NCBI RefSeq assembly: GCF_052116145.1 | Contig: NZ_JBQKLQ010000006.1 | Coordinates: 1 to 64,000, forward strand | Reading direction: 5' to 3' | Length of the DNA stretch: 64,000 nt | Source of the DNA: Fundicoccus sp052116145 | GTDB taxonomy: Bacteria > Bacillota > Bacilli > Lactobacillales > Aerococcaceae | Shown: in pieces, positions 35,526 to 43,713 of the stretch | How the letters are laid out: each line of letters opens with the position of its first letter | How positions within the stretch are numbered: the first letter of the stretch is position 1 | Position numbers and translations under genes: made by a program | Notes under the pieces: model-generated | What the model saw: the letters and a program-made list of their open reading frames with translations, nothing else | Told to the model about the DNA's origin: nothing | Databases searched by the model: none

Positions 35526-37947
35526 TTATCTGCTCCTTTTTTGTTATCTTCCTATTCTCAAAGAAAGCAGAAGTAACCCCTTTAGCGCCAGACCAAAAAT
35601 GACCATTCACCATACGCACAATTTCGTTTACCATTTTCTGATTCATCAGACCCCCAGTCATTTTAGCCATTGCACGAAAAGTCATGTTGTAATTAAAGTA
35701 TAAGTTTAAATTGGGTTTGCCTTTGGCAATACTTCGATTTAGAAAATAAGTCATGACCCGGTAAACGTTTCTTGCCAGTCCACTTTTTGCATAATACATC
35801 TGTGATAGCGTATCATTAGCTGACAAAGGTAACTGAGTGTTCCACTCTTTGTCAGGGACAGGATAACCTATTAACTCTTCAAAGACATCATCAGAAACGT
35901 TCTTGATGTTAGCCTCACGATAAACGGCTAATAATGTCTGACTATATAAGCCGGTTAAGTCAACGCCTTCTTTGGTTACTTTTGTGGACAAATGAATGAC
36001 TTGACTACTTTCACCAACGCCAATGGTATATACTCCAGCCTCAATTTCCCAACGTTTTGTCACGGGATTATAAAATTCAAACGAACGCTGTGGCAAGGTG
36101 ATTGTGACTAGACGACTGTCACCCGCTTCTAAAAAGACTTTCTTGAAGGCTACGAGTTCTTTAGCACTTCGGAAAATAGCAGATTCTTCTTTGGATACAT
36201 AAACTTGAGTGATTTCTTCTGCGGCATAGTTACCAATGTTTGTTAATCTAAAGGATAATTCACTATCAGTCAATTGAATATCCAAATAGGCAAACTTCGA
36301 ATAACTTAAACCATATCCAAAAGGAAACTGAACAGGTATACCCGCCGTATCATAATAGCGATATCCGACAAAGATACTTTCTTTGTATTCACTCGTTGCT
36401 TCTTTTCCAGGATAATACATGCTTGACGGAACCTCTTGATACGTTAAGGGGTAAGTTTCATTTAATTTTCCTGAAGGAGAATGTTTCCCTGTCAATAGAT
36501 CCCAAATTGCTTGGCCGCTTGCTTGACCAGCTAAATAAGTATGCAAGATGCCGGATACTTTGTTCACCCAGGGTAATTCCACTGGTGAGCCACCACTTAA
36601 TACAACGACGACATTCGAATTAACGTCGCTAATCTTTTCAATTAAGTGTTGTTGATTCCTTGGGAATTGCATATTGTCGCGGTCCATCCCCTCAGATTCT
36701 GCAATTTCTGGTAAACCAGCAAAAATAATCACCACATCAGCTACTTTAGCTCCTGCTACGGCTTCATTCACTAATTCCTCTTGTATTTTATCCTCGCGCG
36801 TAAAGCCTTTATAGAGCTGAATATTATTAGTGGCATCTGTTTTATCAATAATGGCAGCGACGGACTCTAATTGAGTAGGATTAACCGCTGAAGAACCTGA
36901 TCCTTGATAACGTGGTTCAAAAGCAAAATCTCCTACGATGGCAATTTGCTTATCTGGCGAAATAGGCAATATCTGTTGATGATTCTTTAATAACACTGCA
37001 CTTTTTATCGCTGCTTCATAAGCGAGTTGATGATGTTCATAGACTGTCACTTCTGACAGTTGATCACTAACCGTGTCCTCATGTGCCAGTTTAAAGATAA
37101 TATCGAGTAATTCATCGACTCTTTGATTGAGGATATCTTCACTTAAACGGCCTTCTGTTACTGCTTGAGTGAGTTCCAAAGCTCCCGCTACACCCGTTCC
37201 AGGCATTTCTAAATGACTACCTCTTACAACGCCTTCAACATGGTCATTACTGCCACCCCAGTCTGTAACAACTGCGCCTTCAAAGCCCCATTCTTTATAC
37301 AAAATCTCATCTAATAGATGAGGATGCTCATTAGCATAGTCACCATTTACGCGATTGTATGCCGTCATGATAAAATCCGCTTTACCTTCTTTTACAGCAG
37401 CCTCAAAACCTGGCAAGTAAATTTCACGTAGCGCTCTTTCATCTATCACTGAATCGTTTGACATTCGTCTCAATTCTTGGCTGTTAACAGCATAGTGCTT
37501 AGGCGTGGCTGCCACACCTTGACTTTGGATTCCTTTAACATATTCAACGGATAGTCGTTCAGTTAAATAAGGATCCTCACTGAAGTATTCGAAATTACGT
37601 CCACATAATGGATTTCGTTTAATATTCAATCCGGGCCCTAAAATGACATTAACACCAAGTTCACGTGCTTCTTTTCCTAGTGCTTGACCGATACGATTGG
37701 CAAGATCTTCGTCCCAACTATTTGCGATAGAAGCAGCTGTCGGAAAACACGTAGCTTCTATACTCTTGTTTAACCCTAGATGGTCTGCACTTCCTAATTG
37801 CTTACGAATCCCGTGTGGTCCGTCCGATAAGAATAGTGAAGGAATATTTAAATGCTTGTAATCTTGTGTTTGCCAAACGCTTTTCCCACTCATTAGGGCA
37901 GCCTTTTCAAACAGTGTCATCTTGTCAATAATTTGTTGGTGCTTCAA
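35518..37947 (-). CDS. GH3 beta-glycosidase (beta-glucosidase type)
   Basis: 809 residues, with no signal peptide, so cytoplasmic. The GH3 N-terminal domain (LSDGPHGIRKQ, SEDPYLTE, TPKHYAVNSQE) carries the nucleophile Asp229 in VVTDWGG. The GH3 C-terminal domain (VLLKNHQQILP, YLAGQASGQA, FPFGYGLSY) and an FnIII-like domain (VSKEESAIFRSAKELVAFKK) follow. The last 130 residues are an extra helical extension. The start is a TTG with a GGGGG ribosome site 8 bases before it; the first ATG is 9 codons inside. The natural substrate is a beta-glucoside or similar; specificity cannot be read. It is oriented with the glycan genes downstream and overlaps a broken membrane gene. Confidence 0.92.
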   Translation of the reverse strand: MKHQQIIDKMTLFEKAALMSGKSVWQTQDYKHLNIPSLFLSDGPHGIRKQLGSADHLGLNKSIEATCFPTAASIANSWDEDLANRIGQALGKEARELGVNVILGPGLNIKRNPLCGRNFEYFSEDPYLTERLSVEYVKGIQSQGVAATPKHYAVNSQELRRMSNDSVIDERALREIYLPGFEAAVKEGKADFIMTAYNRVNGDYANEHPHLLDEILYKEWGFEGAVVTDWGGSNDHVEGVVRGSHLEMPGTGVAGALELTQAVTEGRLSEDILNQRVDELLDIIFKLAHEDTVSDQLSEVTVYEHHQLAYEAAIKSAVLLKNHQQILPISPDKQIAIVGDFAFEPRYQGSGSSAVNPTQLESVAAIIDKTDATNNIQLYKGFTREDKIQEELVNEAVAGAKVADVVIIFAGLPEIAESEGMDRDNMQFPRNQQHLIEKISDVNSNVVVVLSGGSPVELPWVNKVSGILHTYLAGQASGQAIWDLLTGKHSPSGKLNETYPLTYQEVPSSMYYPGKEATSEYKESIFVGYRYYDTAGIPVQFPFGYGLSYSKFAYLDIQLTDSELSFRLTNIGNYAAEEITQVYVSKEESAIFRSAKELVAFKKVFLEAGDSRLVTITLPQRSFEFYNPVTKRWEIEAGVYTIGVGESSQVIHLSTKVTKEGVDLTGLYSQTLLAVYREANIKNVSDDVFEELIGYPVPDKEWNTQLPLSANDTLSQMYYAKSGLARNVYRVMTYFLNRSIAKGKPNLNLYFNYNMTFRAMAKMTGGLMNQKMVNEIVRMVNGHFWSGAKGVTSAFFENRKITKKEQINE

Positions 37948-37974
37948 TCACCTGACCCCCTTTTGTCAAAAATA

Positions 37975-38035
37975 CAATATGCTTCAAAGATGGCATCTCT
38001 TTGTACAAAAGATTTCGCATCAAAGAAGCATATTG
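37975..38035. promoter_or_regulatory. 11-bp inverted repeat upstream of the GH3 gene
   Basis: CAATATGCTTC (37975-37985) and GAAGCATATTG (38025-38035) are perfect inverted arms 39 bases apart, centred about 60 bases upstream of the GH3 start. This may be a looped operator or a leader hairpin. No regulator gene is adjacent. Confidence 0.45.
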
Positions 38036-38616
38036 TTTGCATATAATCTACCCTGTTAAATTAATCAGCATATTTAGCTGTACCTTCATCTTGGATGACG
38101 TCACTATAATTCAAACCCTAACCGAATTCCTATTGGTTTCCTTGGTTGTCTGTAAAAGGGGTTATATCCTTCTTAGTAACGCCTTCGCGTTGCGCTTGAT
38201 AAACCGCTTCTACTTTATTCGCTAAAGCGATCATCCCATTTAATTCCTCTAAGATAAAATCAGATGCTTCAAGGGCAACAACTAATAAAGAATTGCTAAC
38301 GATTAATTTGCCACTTTAACAGATCTTTCGTCAGTCGTTTGATCCATCTACAAAACAACCTAACTTATTATTTTTAGCTTTCAAATAGTCTCTGCCAAAT
38401 TGGTAATGTTTTAGTTAATGCGTACATAGTTTACCAAAACTATTTTTAATCATCTTTTGCCTTACGACTCAATGGGTTCTATTCGTCATTTTCTGGCATC
38501 TCTAACTAATCTACAAATTCGCAAGTTAGAATTTTGACTTAAAAAGAACACCATCATACATTTTCAATATATTGGGTTCAAGACGATTACAACTCACTTA
38601 ACTATTATTCATCCTG
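38036..38616 (-). other. Decayed coding region, unassigned
   Basis: No intact gene. On the minus strand, broken frames give stretches with protein-like character: LTKTLPIWQRLFES near 38400, and VVALEASDFILEELNGMIAL then YQAQREGVTKKDITPF near 38270-38150, followed by LNYSDVIQDEGTAKYAD. Stops and shifts interrupt them. It is a dead gene of unknown family between two glycosidase loci. Confidence 0.5.
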
Positions 38617-39060
38617 TTATTTTTTGCCTATCTTTAAGAATGACGCAATTATGGATAGAATCCAAGTAACTATGAACAGTACTATACCCACAATGGCTTG
38701 TTGTCCTGCATCAAAAGCTGCTTCATTTCCCATCTCAAGATTAGATCCAAAAATATAGCCAAAAGATTCTACTCGCATACTTATGAAAGTAACACCTGCC
38801 CAAACAATTAGAATGGGAGTTAAAATTCTAGCAATATCGCTGATAATCCGATAAACCGGTGACTGATTTGTTTGTGGGATAATGTTAGAAATAAGAATTG
38901 TTAGTAACGCTCCTAACATCATATATATTATACTAGTCTTCATATCTTGATAGTATACTTTATTTACGTTTAATACGTAGACGCTCAAAGTAATAATAGA
39001 GAATAGAAACACAACTAAATACATAATACTGCCACTTCTTTGACTTTTAATATAATTCAT
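38617..39060 (-). CDS. Four-helix membrane protein of unknown function
   Basis: 147 residues with four hydrophobic segments (about 13-29, 40-58, 71-90 and 119-142) and a lysine end. GGAGGG precedes the ATG by 7 bases. It begins 2 bases after the stop of the membrane-anchored GH3 gene and closes the rhamnoside operon, so it is probably co-expressed with that enzyme and may help hold or fold it. No family is recognised. Confidence 0.7.
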   Translation of the reverse strand: MNYIKSQRSGSIMYLVVFLFSIITLSVYVLNVNKVYYQDMKTSIIYMMLGALLTILISNIIPQTNQSPVYRIISDIARILTPILIVWAGVTFISMRVESFGYIFGSNLEMGNEAAFDAGQQAIVGIVLFIVTWILSIIASFLKIGKK

Positions 39061-39062
39061 TA

Positions 39063-42000
39063 TTATCCCTCCTGATTCTTTCTTTTTAATTCAACAAATA
39101 GATACATAGCAAAGCTAATAATCCCTAAACTAAAGGTAGAATAGGTTAATATGGTCTTCGCTGTTTCCCACCATGGAGTTACTTTTACTGTTAATGCATT
39201 TTGTGCCGCACTATGTGCAAATGCGTAAAGCTGATGTTTCATATTCTGTCTTGCTTGCTTAAGGAAAGTTTCGTCTTGACTGATTAAAGCATCATCCATA
39301 TATGGCCATGATTCTTTTACTTGTTCAAACGTCTCATTAGATCCGAAATCTGCCATCATCGTCACACCTGCCATAATAATTGACTCTGGTCGGAAATATC
39401 CAACGTTATTAACCATGTCTGTTGTTAAAAGCCCTTTGAATCCCCATTCATCTCGCAAGATGTTTGTTAGTAATCCAATAGAATTGTTGGCATTAGTTGC
39501 ACCAATACGACTAAATGACACCATACCTGCTAATGCGCCTGCATCTTCAAAGGCACCTTGGAAAGCACGTAAGTCTCCTTCTCTTGCCTTTTGTTCTGTC
39601 ATATAAGGTGCGATACCACTTCTTTGTGTTTCCTGATCGTTAAAGGCAAAATGTTTAGGTCCAATTAGAACACCATAATCAAGAGCCCCTTTTACAGTTT
39701 CCGCTGCCATATAGTTAGATAACATAGGATCCTCAGAATAATATTCGTGATTTCTTCCGTTATAAGGTGTTCTATGAATGTTTGGTGCTGCACCCCAAAT
39801 TAGGTAATTCCCACTCCAAAGACCATCATTTCCCATCAACTGTCCCCATTCTCTTACAAGGGTTTTGTTATATGTACGAGCAATAACAGTTGCATTTGCC
39901 ATCGTTCCTAATGAATAGTCGCCATTTTCATCTTCTTGATGAAGACCACGTCCATTAATTGTTCCACCAAACCCATTTGGACCGTCATTTTGATAGATTA
40001 ATGGCGAATTGATTTCTTCAATGACATCATTAGTACTTCCGCCTTTAGCAATTTTTGTTATCAAGTTTTGTGCTGGAATTTGATTCACAAGTTCATCCCA
40101 ACGAGAATCATTGATATCATCAACGCCTGCCATATCAGAAAAGTTGAGTTCACTTTCTATTCCGTCTGCGTTTGGTTCCCCATTTTCAGAAAAAACATAG
40201 TTTTCATTTGTTAAATTGGTTATCCATTCATCAACTTTATCCCCGCCAATACTTAGATCATCGTACGTTCTTGGATAAGTTCCTTCCCAATCTTGTCTAC
40301 TTAAATAAGTAGCATAATCTGATAAATAGTAATTAATATCTGCATCGTTTAACTGATTAACTATTTCAGTTCCGTTCTCAGAAAAAGCGAACATTTCTTC
40401 ATCAACAGTTCCGTCATTCCCGATTTTTTCGACAAAGACTTGGTTTTCATCTCCCAAATCAGTTTGACCTTGTCTAGCCAATATATTATTCACGGCATTA
40501 TGAGAACCATCACCTAGAGTAAAGTAATAATCTCCGCCATCTAATATATAGCCACCTTTACCATCTTTAGCATTCGAATCCCAGCTTGCCATATACTTCA
40601 TGTCTGCTGTAATTGTAATCGTTTCAGACTCATTAGGAGCGAGTTCGCTAGTTTTTTCGAAGCCTAACAAATCAATCGCAGATTTTTCGATATTATTTTC
40701 TTTGTTATATTCGGTGTACGGTTTTTGAACATATAATTGAACAACTTGTTTACCTGGATAATCACCCGTGTTAGTCACTGTAACATCCACAGCAATTGTT
40801 TGTTCTTCTAAGTTAATCTCCGTATTATCTATGACTTGTTCGAAGCTTGTATAAGATAGACCGTATCCAAAATCATAAGTTACTTCATTTTCATATTCCC
40901 ATTCAGTCGAACCATTAGAAGCTCCGACACTACTGCTTGCATTACCTTGATCTAAAACGCTATCATAATAGCGTGTTTCATAGTATTTGTATCCTGTGTA
41001 TATCCCTTCGGCTTCGATTAAATAGTGATCAGCCGCTAATGAAGCATCCCCGCCAAAACTACCTATTGGAGAATTTGCTGATAATTGTCCCATTAAAGAG
41101 TCAGGTGATGAAATCAGGCTTGTATCTGATAATTCTATTTTTCCAAAGTTTTGCATAGCAGGTGAATTTGCACTATATACTGCATAAGTATCTGATAGTC
41201 GACCAGAAGGACTGACTTCTCCTTTTAGAATATCAGCAACACCTAGGAATCCATACGCTCCTGGAAATCCAACATCAAGAATAGCATCAACTTGATCATC
41301 TTGCTTGAGTTCTTCGATTTCCATAGTAGAACTACTATTAATTAACACAATTACCTTTTCAAAATTACTTTTTGCTAATTCTAGAACTTCTTTCTCATTG
41401 ACAGTTAACCCCAATGGAGTATCTGTCTCATGTTTTTCTACATCAATCCCGTTACTTCCAGGATAAAAATCGCTTCCCTCAGAACCAGGTCTTGAGAAAA
41501 CAACGATTGCAGCATCATTATAATCACCAAAACTATCTTCATAAGTTGCAACTGTTTCGGCATAACTATCTACTGATGGTTCTGATGGTTCATAAGGGGT
41601 AGAGAAATTAGCTGGTCTCTTCCCATAAATTGGTGTAATAGTTCCCCACATCTCACTCTCTCCAGTTTTAACCTCTCCGAACGTAGTATAAAGATCAAGC
41701 ATTTGGGGATTCACTTCATAGCCCTTTTCTTCCAACGACGTGACTAAATCCTTTTGAGATGATTCGGTGACAGTACTTCCCATTGTTCCTCCTAAAAATG
41801 GATAGACACTTCCCATCCCAAAAAGAGTTACTTTAAGATTTTCATTAGATAAAGGTAGGGCATTATTCTCATTTTTTAAAAGAACGGACCCTTCCTCGCT
41901 CATACTTTCCCCTAGTGCGATATGAGCAGATATTAGTTCATCTGTTGAAGCATAATCTGAAAGAAACTTATCATCATTGGTAATTTCTGTACTTGAAGTT

Positions 42001-42125
42001 CCTAAAGAAGTATCAATAATCGGTCTCCATTGCTCAATAACGGGATTTATGGCTACTAGCGCTACTGATGTCGATAACAATAGAGAGGTTAATCCTCTCC
42101 ATACTTGTGCTTTTGTTTTACTCAT
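39063..42125 (-). CDS. Membrane-anchored GH3 glycosidase with permuted domain order
   Basis: 1020 residues. One hydrophobic segment near the N-terminus (about 11-26) and another near the C-terminus (about 988-1012, then KRKNQEG) suggest an extracytoplasmic enzyme tethered at both ends. The order is reversed from classical GH3: the C-terminal domain comes first (VLLKNENNALPL near 85, FGYGLSYTSFE near 430), then an FnIII-like domain (VVQLYVQKPYTEY), and last the catalytic TIM-barrel domain (YQNDGPNGFGG, SEDPMLSNY, GPKHFAFNDQETQ). Its nucleophile is Asp903 in LLTTDMVNN. Permuted GH3 enzymes are known, for example from Ruminococcus and Butyrivibrio. AAAGGAG precedes the ATG. Beside rhamnose genes it likely trims sugars from rhamnose-bearing glycosides outside the cell. 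Confidence 0.9.
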   Translation of the reverse strand: MSKTKAQVWRGLTSLLLSTSVALVAINPVIEQWRPIIDTSLGTSSTEITNDDKFLSDYASTDELISAHIALGESMSEEGSVLLKNENNALPLSNENLKVTLFGMGSVYPFLGGTMGSTVTESSQKDLVTSLEEKGYEVNPQMLDLYTTFGEVKTGESEMWGTITPIYGKRPANFSTPYEPSEPSVDSYAETVATYEDSFGDYNDAAIVVFSRPGSEGSDFYPGSNGIDVEKHETDTPLGLTVNEKEVLELAKSNFEKVIVLINSSSTMEIEELKQDDQVDAILDVGFPGAYGFLGVADILKGEVSPSGRLSDTYAVYSANSPAMQNFGKIELSDTSLISSPDSLMGQLSANSPIGSFGGDASLAADHYLIEAEGIYTGYKYYETRYYDSVLDQGNASSSVGASNGSTEWEYENEVTYDFGYGLSYTSFEQVIDNTEINLEEQTIAVDVTVTNTGDYPGKQVVQLYVQKPYTEYNKENNIEKSAIDLLGFEKTSELAPNESETITITADMKYMASWDSNAKDGKGGYILDGGDYYFTLGDGSHNAVNNILARQGQTDLGDENQVFVEKIGNDGTVDEEMFAFSENGTEIVNQLNDADINYYLSDYATYLSRQDWEGTYPRTYDDLSIGGDKVDEWITNLTNENYVFSENGEPNADGIESELNFSDMAGVDDINDSRWDELVNQIPAQNLITKIAKGGSTNDVIEEINSPLIYQNDGPNGFGGTINGRGLHQEDENGDYSLGTMANATVIARTYNKTLVREWGQLMGNDGLWSGNYLIWGAAPNIHRTPYNGRNHEYYSEDPMLSNYMAAETVKGALDYGVLIGPKHFAFNDQETQRSGIAPYMTEQKAREGDLRAFQGAFEDAGALAGMVSFSRIGATNANNSIGLLTNILRDEWGFKGLLTTDMVNNVGYFRPESIIMAGVTMMADFGSNETFEQVKESWPYMDDALISQDETFLKQARQNMKHQLYAFAHSAAQNALTVKVTPWWETAKTILTYSTFSLGIISFAMYLFVELKRKNQEG

Positions 42126-42159
42126 TTATTATTCTCCTTTTCTAAAGTTATTTTTACCT

Positions 42160-43713
42160 TTAATTCTGATTACTCTTTGCCTCCTCAAGTTTCAATCTTT
42201 CTTCGGGATTAATCCATTCACCACCGGCCTTTAAAACCTGACTCTTTTGGTAATTTAATATTTTTTCTTGATCTTCTTCGATATGTTTCTCAACATTAAG
42301 AAAACTCATTAAAAAGATAATTCCGAAATAACAAACAAGCTCTATGCCTAAAAATGCCCAAACCATGACTCTGCTAACGCTGTCACTTTGTATCATTGCA
42401 GTGGGGTCATATCCACTTTGAGTCAGCATTATATTTATCAAACCACTTCCTAATCCTGTTAAACCTACCATAATGGATCCATACACAGACATTGTAAAGC
42501 CGTCACTTCTGAAACCATTCTTGGCCTCCAAATGATCTAATACATCTGACAATAATGCTAAAGTGACGTACATTGCCGGAATTGCGCCAATACCTTTGAG
42601 CACAATTCCTAGTGAAACATAAAAGATACTATTCACATCAATAAAACTAATTAGACCACCAGCTACAGAGAAAATGACACCATACAAGATAGTGTTACGT
42701 TTCCCAAATTTGTTCGCGAGTGGCCAAGCAATAAACATTCCTAAAGCTGTAGGGATTCCTCCTACTAACCCTAATGATGCCATGGCAGCTCCTGCACTTG
42801 TCTCATTATTCACACCGTCAAACATCCAACGAGCATAATAACTCATTGACCCATTCTTCACTAACCCTCCAAATTGGAATAAGAAAAAGTATCCAATGAT
42901 TAACCACCAATAAGGGCTTGATACACATCCTTTTATTTGAGTCTTTAATGATATCTTTTCTTTTACAGATAATTGTGCACTTTCTTCCGTTATTCGTTCA
43001 CGAGTATAATAATATTCTAAGACAATCGCGATAAATGTTATAAAACATAGAGCAACCATCAATATTCGCCAGTTATTATAACTAGCCACGCGATCGATTA
43101 CCCCATCATTTGTTACAAACAAGTATTTCTGTAAAAAGATTGGGACTAGAATACTTCCTCCGATACCGACTGCTGCGACACCTGATGCGTTGGAGAAAGT
43201 TGCTAATTTTCCTCGATCAGCACTGTTTCGCGTTGAGAGTGCAACTAAAGAACTGTGAGCTGTGTAATATAATGGATAAGACACAGCATAGTAAACATTG
43301 TAAGAAACCGCTATCCAAAACATTTGCATGCTAGGACTTAAATTAGTAGGGGTTAAGAATAATAATATTATCGCTATGACGACTAAAGGTGCTGATATAA
43401 GTAAATACGGTCGTGTCTTCCCTTGAGGCGTACTGGTGTTATCAATTAATCTTCCAATAATCAAATTCCCAGCGATTACAAATACAACCGAAATAACGGG
43501 TAGTACGGCTGAAAACACACCGAACTGACTTCGATCCGTCCATCCTATAACATCTGAATAGTAACGATTCAAATAAGCACCAAATATGGCGTTCGATAAT
43601 AATGCTAAAAATGGAGCGAAGAAATATCCTATAAGACTTTCTTTCGCACTAACTTGCGCGGTTTTTATCTTTGTTCTTGCGATAGGCGATCCAAAGAAAC
43701 TATCAAAACTCAT
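42160..43713 (-). CDS. GPH-family sugar:cation symporter
   Basis: 517 residues with about 12 membrane helices, typical of glycoside-pentoside-hexuronide:cation symporters of the MFS superfamily. Visible blocks are GYFFAPFLALLSNAIFGAYL and GRLIDNTSTPQGKTRPYLL, the conserved loop of the family. GAGGAGG lies 8 bases before the ATG at 43713; the open frame starts 13 codons earlier. The gene overlaps the rhamnosidase gene by 11 bases, so translation is probably coupled. The likely cargo is a rhamnose-containing glycoside or oligosaccharide, to be cut by the cytoplasmic GH78 and GH2 enzymes. Confidence 0.9.
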   Translation of the reverse strand: MSFDSFFGSPIARTKIKTAQVSAKESLIGYFFAPFLALLSNAIFGAYLNRYYSDVIGWTDRSQFGVFSAVLPVISVVFVIAGNLIIGRLIDNTSTPQGKTRPYLLISAPLVVIAIILLFLTPTNLSPSMQMFWIAVSYNVYYAVSYPLYYTAHSSLVALSTRNSADRGKLATFSNASGVAAVGIGGSILVPIFLQKYLFVTNDGVIDRVASYNNWRILMVALCFITFIAIVLEYYYTRERITEESAQLSVKEKISLKTQIKGCVSSPYWWLIIGYFFLFQFGGLVKNGSMSYYARWMFDGVNNETSAGAAMASLGLVGGIPTALGMFIAWPLANKFGKRNTILYGVIFSVAGGLISFIDVNSIFYVSLGIVLKGIGAIPAMYVTLALLSDVLDHLEAKNGFRSDGFTMSVYGSIMVGLTGLGSGLINIMLTQSGYDPTAMIQSDSVSRVMVWAFLGIELVCYFGIIFLMSFLNVEKHIEEDQEKILNYQKSQVLKAGGEWINPEERLKLEEAKSNQN

